Shown here in pieces: positions 24,883 to 34,323 of a stretch of 64,000 bases of DNA. Below the pieces are notes generated by a model. That model did not search any database. It saw only the letters and a program-made list of their open reading frames with translations, and was not told where the DNA came from. This DNA comes from Microbacterium sp. 70-16 (GTDB lineage Bacteria; Actinomycetota; Actinomycetes; Actinomycetales; Microbacteriaceae), in the NCBI RefSeq assembly GCF_001898315.1, contig NZ_MKTQ01000014.1:159074-223073 (forward strand), in the 5' to 3' direction. Position 1 is the first letter of the stretch. Each line of letters begins with the position of its first letter. The position numbers were made by a program, and so were the translations under genes.

Positions 24883-25632
24883 TCAGCGCGTCGTCCGGCT
24901 CAGCCACTCCGCGAACGTCTCGGTACTGGTCTCGACGCCCGGACCGGGCAAGACCGTGCCGGCACGCTGAGCGCGGCCGAACGGACCGGGCAGCGAGATC
25001 GCGGGAATCCAGCCGCGGATGCCCGACGCCCGCGCCCACGCGCGGATCATCGCCACGAGCGACTCCTCGCGGGGTCCGGCGATCTCGACGTAGCCCGTGT
25101 GGGCGGGCGCTTCGGCCAGATCGATGAGGCGTGTGGCGACCTCGCGGGCCGCGATCGGCTGCGTCCGCATGCGCGGCGCGACGTGGACTGGGCCGATCTT
25201 CGCGTTCGCGTACATCTGTCGCGAGAACTCGTGGAACTGCGTCGCGCGCAGGATCGTCCAGGGCACAGGGCCCGCCTCGACAGCGCGCTCCTGCGCGCGC
25301 TTACCCGCGTAGTAGCCGTATGGCGCGCGGTCGACGCCGACGATCGAGAGTGCGATGTGGTGGGGGACGCCGGCAGCGGCCTCGGCGCTCAGCAGCGTCG
25401 CGGTGACGGCCTCGAAGAAGGCGACGCACGCCTCGGCCTTGAGCGTCGAGGTGGAGGTCACATCGATGACCGCGTCGGCACCCGCGATCGTTGCCGTCAC
25501 CGGTGCGACATCGCCGGTGAGGTCGAAGCCGAGCGAGCGGGACAGCACGACCACGTCGTGGCCGCGAGCCTGCGCCTCGGCGACGACGAGGCTTCCGAGC
25601 ACGCCGGTACCGCCGGCGACGACGAGCTTCAT
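24883..25632 (-). CDS. NAD(P)-binding protein, NmrA/SDR-like
   Basis: 249 residues. The N-terminal GGTGVLG (residues 7-13) is the GxxGxxG dinucleotide-binding motif of atypical short-chain dehydrogenases, followed by a VVVLSR beta strand. YYAGKRAQE (about 124-132) resembles the SDR YxxxK, although the spacing is one residue shorter than typical. These NmrA-like proteins are often redox sensors or reductases of unknown substrate. It lies on the minus strand after the lipA terminator, transcribed separately. Confidence 0.85.
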   Translation of the reverse strand: MKLVVAGGTGVLGSLVVAEAQARGHDVVVLSRSLGFDLTGDVAPVTATIAGADAVIDVTSTSTLKAEACVAFFEAVTATLLSAEAAAGVPHHIALSIVGVDRAPYGYYAGKRAQERAVEAGPVPWTILRATQFHEFSRQMYANAKIGPVHVAPRMRTQPIAAREVATRLIDLAEAPAHTGYVEIAGPREESLVAMIRAWARASGIRGWIPAISLPGPFGRAQRAGTVLPGPGVETSTETFAEWLSRTTR

Positions 25633-25646
25633 GCTCCCGGTCTATC

Positions 25647-25674
25647 AGACCGCCTGCAGGGCCGCAGGCGGTCT
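25647..25674 (-). terminator. Terminator hairpin downstream of lipA
   Basis: AGACCGCCTGC (25647-25657) and GCAGGCGGTCT (25664-25674) form an 11-bp stem with a 6-nt loop directly after the lipA stop. A third copy of the arm lies in the last codons of lipA (25678-25688), allowing an alternative hairpin. Confidence 0.75.
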
Positions 25675-25675
25675 T

Positions 25676-26689
25676 TCAGACCGCCTGCGCGAAGTCGCCC
25701 TCGGCGATGTGGGCGAGGTGTGCGGGGATCTCGCGACCCTTCGACGTCATCGACTGCGCCCACAGGCGCCCGGCGCGATACGAGGAGCGGACGAGGGGAC
25801 CGGCGAGCACGCCGAGGAAGCCGATGCGCTCGGCCTCCTCCTTGAAGGCGACGAACTCGTCGGGCTTGACCCAGCGGGCCACCGGCAGGTGCCGCGGGCT
25901 CGGGCGCAGGTACTGCGTGATCGTGATGATGTCGGTGCCCGCCTCGCGCAGGTCGTGCAGAGCCTGCACGACTTCTTCGGGCTCCTCGCCCATGCCCAGG
26001 ATCAGGTTCGACTTCGTGATGAGGCCGGCATCCCGCGCCTGCGTGAGCACATCGAGCGAGCGCTCGTAGCGGAACGCGGGGCGGATGCGCTTGAAGATGC
26101 GCGGCACCGTCTCGACGTTGTGCGCGAAGACCTCGGGCCGCGCGTCGAAGACCTCGTTCAGCAGGTGGGGCTCGCCGTTGAAGTCCGTCGCGAGCAGCTC
26201 GACGCCCGTGCCCGGGTTGACGGCGTGGATCTGCCGGATCGTCTCGGCGTTGAGCCACGCACCGCCGTCGGGCAGGTCATCGCGGGCGACGCACGTCACG
26301 GTCGCGTACCGCAGTTGCATGCGGCGCACGCTGTCGGCGACGCGGCGCGGCTCATCAGTGTCGTAGTCGGCGGGCTTGCCCGTGTCGATCTGACAGAAGT
26401 CGCACCGGCGCGTGCACTGCGACCCGCCGATGAGGAAGGTCGCCTCGCGATCTTCCCAGCACTCGTAGATGTTGGGGCATCCGGCTTCCTGGCACACCGT
26501 GTGCAGCTGCTCGCCCTTCACGAGCGACTGCAGGGCCTGGAACTCCGGGCCCATCTTCGCCTTCGTCTTGATCCACTCCGGCTTGCGCTCGATCGGGGTC
26601 TGCGCGTTGCGGACCTCGAGCCGCAGCAGCTTGCGTCCCTCCGGCGCCGACGCAGGGCCGGATGCCGCGGGCGCACCGCACGCGCTCAC
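25676..26689 (-). CDS. lipA: Lipoyl synthase
   Basis: 337 residues from GTG 26689, whose GTGA overlaps the lipB stop. LipA inserts two sulfurs into octanoyl groups on lipoyl domains. Both [4Fe-4S] clusters are visible: auxiliary cluster Cys66, Cys71, Cys77 (CX4CX5C) and radical-SAM cluster Cys92, Cys96, Cys99 (CTRRCDFC). The C-terminal RSSYRAG serine motif (about 301-307) that ligates the auxiliary cluster is present. A longer open frame upstream is a shadow inside lipB. Operon lipB-lipA. Confidence 0.96.
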   Translation of the reverse strand: MSACGAPAASGPASAPEGRKLLRLEVRNAQTPIERKPEWIKTKAKMGPEFQALQSLVKGEQLHTVCQEAGCPNIYECWEDREATFLIGGSQCTRRCDFCQIDTGKPADYDTDEPRRVADSVRRMQLRYATVTCVARDDLPDGGAWLNAETIRQIHAVNPGTGVELLATDFNGEPHLLNEVFDARPEVFAHNVETVPRIFKRIRPAFRYERSLDVLTQARDAGLITKSNLILGMGEEPEEVVQALHDLREAGTDIITITQYLRPSPRHLPVARWVKPDEFVAFKEEAERIGFLGVLAGPLVRSSYRAGRLWAQSMTSKGREIPAHLAHIAEGDFAQAV

Positions 26690-27327
26690 GCGGCGACCTC
26701 CGTCGCATACGCGGCGTGGAAGGCCGACGCCACCGTGTCCAGGACATCGGCGGGAGTCACGTCCTGACCGATCACCTCGCTGATGGTCGTCACCCCGGCA
26801 TCCGAGATGCCGCACGGAACGATCTGCGAGAACGGCAGCAACGAGTTGTCGCAGTTGAGCGCGAAGCCGTGCATCGTCACGCCGCGCTGCACGCGCACGC
26901 CGATCGCGGCGATCTTGTCTTCGGACAGGGGCCGCCGCACCCAGACCCCGCTGCGACCCTCGACGCGGTATCCGGTCACATCGAAAGCACCGAGCACATC
27001 GATGAGGATCTGCTCCAACCGCCGGACGTGCGCGACGACATCGACGGGCTCGGCGAGCCGGACGATCGGATAGCCGACGAGCTGTCCGGGGCCGTGCCAC
27101 GTGATCTTGCCGCCGCGGTCAACGTCGACGACGGGAGTTCCGTCGGTGGGACGCTCGTGCCGTGCGGTGCGCGCACCGGCCGTGAAGACGGGCTCATGCT
27201 CGAGCAGCAGGAGCGTGTCGGGGCGCTCGCCCGCGACGACGCCCGCGTGGACCTCGCGCTGCAGCGCCCAGCCGTCGGTGTAGGGGATCAGGTCGGGGGA
27301 GAGCCCCACCGTGCGCACATCGAGCAT
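26686..27327 (-). CDS. lipB: Octanoyl-[acyl-carrier-protein]:protein N-octanoyltransferase
   Basis: 213 residues. LipB transfers octanoate from ACP to lipoyl domains, making the substrate for LipA. Conserved blocks are [17 protein letters not shown] (about 72-88), [21 protein letters not shown] (about 138-158), and the catalytic Cys in IVPCGI (about 169-174). The ATG follows AAGGAG. lipA starts within its stop codon. A palindrome in the 62-bp divergent region to the TetR gene could let that regulator also affect lipBA. Confidence 0.95.
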   Translation of the reverse strand: MLDVRTVGLSPDLIPYTDGWALQREVHAGVVAGERPDTLLLLEHEPVFTAGARTARHERPTDGTPVVDVDRGGKITWHGPGQLVGYPIVRLAEPVDVVAHVRRLEQILIDVLGAFDVTGYRVEGRSGVWVRRPLSEDKIAAIGVRVQRGVTMHGFALNCDNSLLPFSQIVPCGISDAGVTTISEVIGQDVTPADVLDTVASAFHAAYATEVAA

Positions 27328-27346
27328 GTCGCTCCTTCGAGAACGG

Positions 27347-27367
27347 TTGTTGTACCGCGTCCAACAA
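27347..27367. promoter_or_regulatory. Operator-like palindrome between lipB and the TetR gene
   Basis: TTGTTG (27347-27352) and CAACAA (27362-27367) form the ends of a 21-bp dyad with further matching AC/GT positions inside. It lies in the middle of the 62-bp divergent intergenic region, within the expected -35 area of the tetR promoter, as is common for autoregulated TetR repressors. Confidence 0.6.
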
Positions 27368-27377
27368 TACGCCTCGA

Positions 27378-27383
27378 TAGGGT
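27378..27383 (+). promoter_or_regulatory. -10 element TAGGGT of the TetR gene (leaderless type)
   Basis: TAGGGT, then GGCGAG, then ATG 27390. Confidence 0.5.
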
Positions 27384-27389
27384 GGCGAG

Positions 27390-27959
27390 ATGACCAGCGG
27401 CCGCCCGCGCGCCACCTCGCGCGACACGATCTCGGAGGCGGCGTGCGAGCTGTTCCTCGAGCAGGGGTTCGCGCACACCTCCGTCGCGCAGATCACGCAG
27501 CGCGCGGGCGTCAGCCGGTCGAGCTTCTTCAACTACTTCACGTCGAAGTCCGACGTGCTGTGGGCGGGGCTCGACGAGCGGATCGTGGAGCTGGGCACCC
27601 GGCTGAGCACCGTAGACGGCGCAGATGCCGGGTCATCCGTCATGATGGCGTTGCGGGCGATCGGCGACGACTTCGCGCCCGACAGCCTGGCGCTCGCACT
27701 CGTCAACACCGAGGTCATGGGCTTCGGCGACGAGTTCGACCGCGACGCGGGCTTGCGCCGCGCGCGGATCGCGCACGCGGTCGCAACCCGGCTGCGGGGG
27801 AGCGGCGCCGACCCGCTTCGTGCCGAGGTCGCCGGTGCCGCGTGCGGCGGGGCAGTCCTCGCGGCGATCGGCGCGTGGGCGCAGGCCGGTGCCGGCCAGA
27901 AGCCGCTGGCGCCCCTGCTCGACCAGGCGCTCGCGATCGCCGCGCCGACGCTGGCCTGA
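27390..27959 (+). CDS. TetR/AcrR family transcriptional regulator
   Basis: 189 residues. The N-terminal helix-turn-helix (about 8-55) has the family pattern: [18 protein letters not shown], then [19 protein letters not shown]. The C-terminal ligand-binding half is Ala-rich and not assignable. It is divergent from lipB with a 21-bp palindrome between them, so autoregulation is likely and control of lipBA possible. The inducer is unknown. Confidence 0.92.
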   Translation: MTSGRPRATSRDTISEAACELFLEQGFAHTSVAQITQRAGVSRSSFFNYFTSKSDVLWAGLDERIVELGTRLSTVDGADAGSSVMMALRAIGDDFAPDSLALALVNTEVMGFGDEFDRDAGLRRARIAHAVATRLRGSGADPLRAEVAGAACGGAVLAAIGAWAQAGAGQKPLAPLLDQALAIAAPTLA

Positions 27960-27962
27960 ATC

Positions 27963-28040
27963 CAACTGCAAGGCCACGCGCGCGACACGCCGAGGCAGGG
28001 CGCCGGCGGCCGGCGTGTCGCCTCCCGCGCCTTGCAGTTG
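27963..28040. repeat. Long imperfect palindrome between tetR gene and ffh
   Basis: CAACTGCAAGG (27963-27973) pairs with CCTTGCAGTTG (28030-28040), and GCGACACGCCG (27982-27992) pairs with CGGCGTGTCGC (28011-28021), separated by asymmetric internal loops. It could act as terminator of the TetR gene or be a dispersed intergenic repeat; no T-tract is visible. Confidence 0.6.
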
Positions 28041-28094
28041 CGTACGAGCGGCCGAGCGGCCGTGCGAGCGCACCTCCCGTAGAATCGGGGGATC

Positions 28095-29651
28095 ATGGCG
28101 ACATTCGGCACTCTCTCCGACCGGCTCACAGAGACCTTCCGCAACCTCCGCACCAAGGGCAAGCTGACGCCCGCGGATGTCGACGGCACCGTCCGCGAGA
28201 TCCGGCGCGCGCTGCTGGACGCCGACGTCGCGCTCGTCGTCGTGAAGGACTTCACGGCGAAGGTGCGCGAGCGCGCGCTCGGCGACGAGGTCAACAAGGC
28301 GCTGAACCCGGCCCAGCAGGTCGTGCAGATCGTCAACGAGGAGCTCATTGCGATCCTCGGCGGCCAGCAGCGTCGCCTGCAGTTCGCCAAGACCGCACCG
28401 ACCGTCATCATGCTCGCCGGCCTGCAGGGCTCGGGCAAGACGACGTTCGCCGGCAAGCTCGCCAAGCAGCTTGAGAAGGACGGCCACACGCCGTTGCTGG
28501 TCGCCGCCGACCTGCAGCGCCCCAACGCCGTCAACCAGCTTCAGGTCGTCGCTCAGCAGGCCGGGGCGGCGATCTATGCGCCCGAGCCGGGCAACGGTGT
28601 CGGCAACCCCGTCAAGGTCGCCAAGGACGGTGTCGAGACGGCCCGCCGGCAGCAGCACGACGTCGTCATCATCGACACCGCCGGCCGACTCGGTGTCGAC
28701 GCAGAGCTCATGAAGCAGGCATCCGACATCCGCAAGGCGACCGATCCCGACGAGGTGCTGTTCGTCATCGACGCGATGATCGGTCAGGATGCCGTGAACA
28801 CCGCCAAGGCGTTCCAGGACGGCGTCGATTTCACCGGCGTCGTGCTCTCCAAGCTCGACGGTGACGCCCGCGGTGGCGCCGCGCTGTCGGTCGCGTCGGT
28901 GACCGGCCGCCCCATCATCTTCGCGTCGACGGGCGAGGGCCTCGATGACCTTGAGGCCTTCCACCCCGACCGCATGGCCAGCCGCATCCTCGACCTCGGT
29001 GACATCCTCACCCTGATCGAGCAGGCGCAGCAGGCGTTCGACGAAGAGGAAGCCCGCAAGGTCGCCGAGAAGCTCGCGACCGAGCAGTTCACGCTCGAGG
29101 ACTTCCTCGACCAGCTGCAGCAGATGAAGAAGATGGGCTCGATGAAGAAGATGCTCGGGATGCTCCCGGGCATGGGCCAGATGAAGCAGCAGCTCGACCA
29201 GTTCGACGACCGCGAGATCGACCGCACCGAGGCCATCATCCGGTCGATGACGCCGGGCGAGCGCCGCAACCCCAAGGTGCTCAACGGATCGCGGCGCCTG
29301 CGCATCGCACGCGGTTCGGGCATGACCGTCACCGACGTCAACCAGCTCGTGCAGCGCTTCGATCAGGCCGCGAAGATGATGAAGACCGTCGCGCGCGGCG
29401 GTGTGCCCTCGATTCCCGGCATGGGCTCGCTCGGCGGCAAGCCGGGTGCCTCGGCCAAGCGTGGCAACAAGCAGAAGAAGGGCGGCGGCTCGCGTTCGGG
29501 CAACCCCGCGAAGCGCGCTGCCGAGAACGCCGGTCTCGCGGCGGCGACGCAGTCAGCGCCATCCGGTTCGGGCTTCGGCCTGGGCGGCGGCGCGGCGCAG
29601 CCGAGCGAGGCCGACCTCGCCGAGATCCAGAAGCTGTTCGGCAAGAACTGA
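28095..29651 (+). CDS. ffh: Signal recognition particle protein Ffh
   Basis: 518 residues. Ffh binds 4.5S/SRP RNA and signal sequences and pairs with FtsY. The GTPase motifs are GLQGSGKTTFAGKL (about 109-122), DLQRPNAVNQL, DTAGRL and SKLDGDARGG (about 251-260). The Met-rich M domain (about 330-435) includes repeated KKMGSMKKMLGMLPGMG. The C-terminal tail is long and Gly/Lys/Ser-rich (about 440-500), an extension common in actinobacteria. TAGAAT (28080-28085) lies 9 nt before the ATG, implying a very short leader. Confidence 0.97.
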   Translation: MATFGTLSDRLTETFRNLRTKGKLTPADVDGTVREIRRALLDADVALVVVKDFTAKVRERALGDEVNKALNPAQQVVQIVNEELIAILGGQQRRLQFAKTAPTVIMLAGLQGSGKTTFAGKLAKQLEKDGHTPLLVAADLQRPNAVNQLQVVAQQAGAAIYAPEPGNGVGNPVKVAKDGVETARRQQHDVVIIDTAGRLGVDAELMKQASDIRKATDPDEVLFVIDAMIGQDAVNTAKAFQDGVDFTGVVLSKLDGDARGGAALSVASVTGRPIIFASTGEGLDDLEAFHPDRMASRILDLGDILTLIEQAQQAFDEEEARKVAEKLATEQFTLEDFLDQLQQMKKMGSMKKMLGMLPGMGQMKQQLDQFDDREIDRTEAIIRSMTPGERRNPKVLNGSRRLRIARGSGMTVTDVNQLVQRFDQAAKMMKTVARGGVPSIPGMGSLGGKPGASAKRGNKQKKGGGSRSGNPAKRAAENAGLAAATQSAPSGSGFGLGGGAAQPSEADLAEIQKLFGKN

Positions 29652-29768
29652 TCTGGTCTGTTTCGTCATCGAGGGGAACAACCCCCTGTGGGCGGCGTTG
29701 GACCTCAATAGGATGAGACTCGTCCCCTTGCCGCGCTGTCGGCGCGGTGCGAACAGGAAGAAGAGAAG

Positions 29769-30395
29769 ATGGCGAAGTACACACTCCCGGACCTCCCGTA
29801 CGACTTCGCGGCCCTCGAGCCGCACATCAGCGGCAAGATCATGGAGCTGCACCACGACAAGCATCACCAGGCGTATGTGACGGGTGCCAACACGGCCCTC
29901 GACCAGCTCGCCGAGGCCCGTGAGAGCGGCAACCTGGCGAACGTCAACAAGCTCGAGAAGGACCTCGCCTTCAACCTGGGCGGTCACGTCAACCACTCGA
30001 TCTTCTGGACCAACCTGGCGCCGGCCTCGAACGGCGGCGGCGGGCAGCCCGAGGGTGAGCTGAAGGCCGCGATCGACGAGTTCTTCGGCGGCTTCGACAA
30101 GTTCCAGGCCCACTTCACGGCGGCCGCGACCGGCATCCAGGGCTCGGGCTGGGCCGTGCTCAGCTGGGACGTCATCGGCCAGCAGCTGATCATCCAGCAG
30201 CTGTTCGACCAGCAGTCCAACACGGCGCAGGGCACGGTGCCGATCTTCCAGCTCGACATGTGGGAGCACGCCTTCTACCTCGACTACCTCAACGTCAAGG
30301 CCGACTACGTCAAGGCCGTGTGGAACATCGCCAACTGGGGCAACGTCGCAGAGCGTTTTTCGACGGCTCGCGAGAAGACGACGGGGCTCGTCTAG
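29769..30395 (+). CDS. sodA: Superoxide dismutase (Fe/Mn family)
   Basis: 208 residues, cytosolic, dismutates superoxide to peroxide and oxygen. Metal ligands are recognisable: His in MELHHDKHH (about 25-33), His in GGHVNHSIFW (about 71-80), and Asp/His in DMWEHAFYLDY (about 163-173). The Gly-rich and QG (GIQGSGW) blocks favour the Mn or cambialistic type, but this cannot be settled by eye. The ATG follows AGGAAGAAGAGAAG. A strong terminator follows the gene. Confidence 0.95.
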   Translation: MAKYTLPDLPYDFAALEPHISGKIMELHHDKHHQAYVTGANTALDQLAEARESGNLANVNKLEKDLAFNLGGHVNHSIFWTNLAPASNGGGGQPEGELKAAIDEFFGGFDKFQAHFTAAATGIQGSGWAVLSWDVIGQQLIIQQLFDQQSNTAQGTVPIFQLDMWEHAFYLDYLNVKADYVKAVWNIANWGNVAERFSTAREKTTGLV

Positions 30396-30416
30396 TAGTA
30401 GTGTCGTGATCAGGTG

Positions 30417-31545
<1,129 letters not shown>

Positions 31546-31554
31546 GATCACACC

Positions 31555-32769
31555 ATGGCTCTGCGTACCCTCGATTCGCTGGGTTCGCTGGCCGGTAAGC
31601 GCGTCATCGTCCGTGTTGACTTCAACGTGCCTCTCAAAGAGGGCGTCATCACGGACGATGGCCGTATCCGGGCGGCTCTTCCCACGCTGAACCACCTCAT
31701 CAACCAGGGCGCACGCGTCATCGCGTGCTCGCACCTGGGTCGCCCCGACGGCGAGCCCAACCCGAAGTACAGCCTCGCGCCGGTCGCGCAGCGCCTGTCC
31801 GAGCTGCTCGGCAAGCCCGTCGCCTTCGCGAGCGACACCGTCGGCGCCTCGGCGCAGGATGCGGCATCCGCTCTCGAGGACGGCGACATCGCCGTCATCG
31901 AGAACCTCCGCTTCAACCCGGGTGAGACCGCGAAGGACGACGCCGAGCGTCGCGCCTTCGCCGGTGAACTCGCCGCGCTCGGCGACGCACTCGTGTCGGA
32001 CGGCTTCGGTGTCGTGCACCGCAAGCAGGCGTCGGTGTACGAGCTCGCCGAGCTGCTGCCGTCGGCTGCCGGTTTCCTGATCGAGAAGGAGGTCGACGTC
32101 CTCGACCGCCTCACCGAGACCCCTGAGCGCCCGTACGCGGTCGTCCTGGGCGGCTCGAAGGTCAGCGACAAGCTCGGTGTCATCGAGCACCTCCTGCCCC
32201 GCGCGGACAAGATCCTCGTCGGCGGTGGCATGCTCTTCACCTTCCTCGCGGCCCAGGGCCTGAAGGTCGGCAAGAGCCTGCTCGAGGCCGACCAGATCGA
32301 CACCGTCAAGGGCTACATCCAGACGGCCGCCGAGAAGGGCGTCGAGCTCGTCCTTCCCGTCGACGCCGTCATGGCATCCGGCTTCGCGGCCGACGCCGAC
32401 CACGTCGTGGCGGCCGCGGACGCGCTGGAGGAGACCCCCTTCGGCGCCGACGGGATGGGTCTGGACATCGGGCCCGAGACGGCGAAGATCTTCGCCGAGG
32501 CGATCCGCTCGTCCAAGACCGTGTTCTGGAACGGCCCGATGGGCGTGTTCGAGATGGCGGCGTTCGCGGCCGGTACCAAGGCCGTCGCGCAGGCGCTCAC
32601 CGAAGTCGACGGCCTGTCGGTCGTCGGCGGCGGCGACTCGGCCGCGGCCGTGCGTCAGCTCGGCTTCGCGGACGACCAGTTCGGCCACATCTCCACCGGC
32701 GGCGGTGCCAGCCTGGAGTTCCTCGAAGGCAAGAAGCTTCCCGGATTGGAGATCCTCGGATGGCAGTGA
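31555..32769 (+). CDS. pgk: Phosphoglycerate kinase
   Basis: 404 residues. PGK makes ATP from 1,3-bisphosphoglycerate. Signatures: RVDFNVPL (about 18-25), CSHLGRPDG (about 60-68), ENLRFNPGE (about 115-123), [10 protein letters not shown] (about 199-208) and the C-terminal [13 protein letters not shown] (about 357-369). The stop codon overlaps the tpiA start by 10 nt, indicating coupled translation. Confidence 0.97.
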   Translation: MALRTLDSLGSLAGKRVIVRVDFNVPLKEGVITDDGRIRAALPTLNHLINQGARVIACSHLGRPDGEPNPKYSLAPVAQRLSELLGKPVAFASDTVGASAQDAASALEDGDIAVIENLRFNPGETAKDDAERRAFAGELAALGDALVSDGFGVVHRKQASVYELAELLPSAAGFLIEKEVDVLDRLTETPERPYAVVLGGSKVSDKLGVIEHLLPRADKILVGGGMLFTFLAAQGLKVGKSLLEADQIDTVKGYIQTAAEKGVELVLPVDAVMASGFAADADHVVAAADALEETPFGADGMGLDIGPETAKIFAEAIRSSKTVFWNGPMGVFEMAAFAAGTKAVAQALTEVDGLSVVGGGDSAAAVRQLGFADDQFGHISTGGGASLEFLEGKKLPGLEILGWQ

Positions 32770-33548
32770 CGCGTACCCCGCTCATCGCGGGCAACTGGAA
32801 GATGAACCTCGATCACCTGCAGGCGGTCGCCTTCGTGCAGAAGCTGCACTGGACGCTGAAGGATGCTGCGCACGAGGACGGCTCGGTGGAGGTCGCGGTC
32901 TTCCCGCCGTTCACCGACATCCGCACGGTGCAGACGCTCATCGACGCCGACAAGATCCCGTTCGCCCTCGGCGCGCAGGACCTGTCGACGAAGGACTCGG
33001 GTGCATACACGGGCGAGGTGTCGGGTGTCTTCCTGAACAAGCTCGCCTGCCGCTACGTCATCATCGGGCACTCCGAGCGGCGTGACTACCACCACGAGAC
33101 CGACGCGATCGTCGCCGAGAAGGTCCAGGCGGCGCTGCGCAACGAGCTCGTACCGGTGATCTGCGTCGGCGAGACGCTCGAGCAGCGCGAGGAGTCCGGC
33201 CCCACCGCGGTGTCGGTCGCGCAGCTGCAGGTCGCGCTCGAAGGCGTGCCCGCCGATGCCGACTTCGTCGTCGCGTACGAGCCGGTCTGGGCGATCGGCA
33301 CCGGTCAGGTCGCCTCGCCCGAGCAGGCCCAGGAGGTCTGCTCCGCGCTGCGCGCCGTCATCGCCGAGAAGCTGGGGGAGGATGCCGCGGCCCGTACGCG
33401 CGTGCTCTACGGCGGCTCGGTGAAGTCGGGCAACATCGCCAGCTTCATGCGCGAGCCCGACGTCGACGGTGCCCTGGTGGGCGGTGCGAGCCTCGTCGCC
33501 GACGAGTTCGCCGCGATCATCCGCTACCAGAAGCACGTCGGCGTCTGA
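32760..33548 (+). CDS. tpiA: Triosephosphate isomerase
   Basis: 262 residues. TIM interconverts dihydroxyacetone phosphate and glyceraldehyde 3-phosphate. Catalytic residues: Lys in GNWKMN (Lys15), His in IIGHSERRD (about 102-110), and Glu in [10 protein letters not shown] (about 174-183). YGGSVKSGN near the C-terminus binds phosphate. It overlaps pgk by 10 nt. A large palindrome separates it from secG. Confidence 0.97.
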   Translation: MAVTRTPLIAGNWKMNLDHLQAVAFVQKLHWTLKDAAHEDGSVEVAVFPPFTDIRTVQTLIDADKIPFALGAQDLSTKDSGAYTGEVSGVFLNKLACRYVIIGHSERRDYHHETDAIVAEKVQAALRNELVPVICVGETLEQREESGPTAVSVAQLQVALEGVPADADFVVAYEPVWAIGTGQVASPEQAQEVCSALRAVIAEKLGEDAAARTRVLYGGSVKSGNIASFMREPDVDGALVGGASLVADEFAAIIRYQKHVGV

Positions 33549-33564
33549 CGCCTCACGGCTTCTG

Positions 33565-33648
33565 CGTTTCGTCTCGCGGCTTCGCCGCTCGCTCAACGAC
33601 CGGTTGCATCACGCGCCGGTCGTTGAGCGAGCGAAGCGAGACGAAACG
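33565..33648. repeat. Palindromic intergenic element downstream of tpiA
   Basis: Left arm 33565-33603 and right arm 33616-33648 are complementary over about 33 nt; the left arm has a small insertion making an extra inner hairpin. The repeated unit contains GTCGTTGAGCGAGCGAAGCGAGACGAAACG-like sequence on each arm. It has the look of a dispersed REP-type element common between genes in this family of bacteria, and may also terminate the gap-pgk-tpiA transcript. Confidence 0.7.
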
Positions 33649-33658
33649 TCGCGACCGG

Positions 33659-33664
33659 TATAAT
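33659..33664 (+). promoter_or_regulatory. -10 element TATAAT upstream of secG
   Basis: A perfect TATAAT, preceded by CGG and lying just beyond the palindrome. The predicted leader to secG is about 43 nt. No good -35 at 17 bp upstream. Confidence 0.55.
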
Positions 33665-33712
33665 CGATCCTTGTGCGCCCGGTGGCGGGCGCAGCGAAAG
33701 GCTATCTCCGCT

Positions 33713-33961
33713 GTGGACATCCTCGAGTTCGTGCTGCAGGTGCTGCTGGGCATCACCAGCCTGCTGCTGACCCTGCTCATCCTGCTGCACAAGGGTCGCG
33801 GTGGCGGCCTGTCCGACATGTTCGGCGGTGGCATGAGCTCCGCAATGGGCGCGTCCGGCCTTGCCGAGCGCAACCTCAACCGCTTCACCGTGGTGCTTGC
33901 ACTCGTGTGGTTCGTCTCGATCGTGGCCCTCGGCCTGATCACGAAATTCCAGGGGATTTGA
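33713..33961 (+). CDS. secG: Preprotein translocase subunit SecG
   Basis: 82 residues from GTG 33713; GAAAGG lies 12 nt upstream. Two membrane helices (about 5-25 and 58-78) flank a Gly-rich cytoplasmic loop with HKGRGGGLSDMFGGG, the SecG signature. It is a non-essential stabilising subunit of SecYEG. An in-frame upstream extension would read into the palindrome and is rejected. The stop overlaps the rbpA start (TGATG). Confidence 0.93.
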   Translation: MDILEFVLQVLLGITSLLLTLLILLHKGRGGGLSDMFGGGMSSAMGASGLAERNLNRFTVVLALVWFVSIVALGLITKFQGI

Positions 33962-34317
33962 TGGCCACCGGAGGCAATGCAATCCGCGGCACCCGCGTCG
34001 GTGCCGGACCCATGGGCGAGCAGGACCACGGCCACCACGCCGACCGCCTCGCCATCTCGTACTGGGATGCCCTCGGCAATGAGACCGTGCGCTACTTCGC
34101 CGCCGGCATCGCCGAAGAGGAGATCCCCGAGGTCATCGACTCGCCGCACTCCGGGCTTCCCGCCGGGCGCGACAAGGAGAACCCGCCGGCGGTCGCCAAG
34201 ACCGAGCCGTACAAGACACACCTCGCCTACGTGAAGGAGCGTCGCACCGAGGAAGAGGCCGACGCCCTCCTCGATGACGCCCTCGCGCAGTTGCGCGAGC
34301 GCCGCGGCCAGGCCTGA
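33961..34317 (+). CDS. rbpA: RNA polymerase-binding protein RbpA (zinc ligands replaced)
   Basis: 118 residues. RbpA is an actinobacterial protein that binds group 1 and some group 2 sigma factors and stabilises promoter complexes. The N-terminal GGNAIRGTRVGAGPMGE is intact, as is the C-terminal sigma-interaction region rich in acidic and basic residues. In the core domain the four zinc ligands of the mycobacterial protein appear replaced: Asp36 and Asn40 for Cys and His, Ser61 and Ser64 for the CxxC. It is coupled to secG by a 1-nt overlap. Confidence 0.93.
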   Translation: MATGGNAIRGTRVGAGPMGEQDHGHHADRLAISYWDALGNETVRYFAAGIAEEEIPEVIDSPHSGLPAGRDKENPPAVAKTEPYKTHLAYVKERRTEEEADALLDDALAQLRERRGQA

Positions 34318-34323
34318 GGCGGC

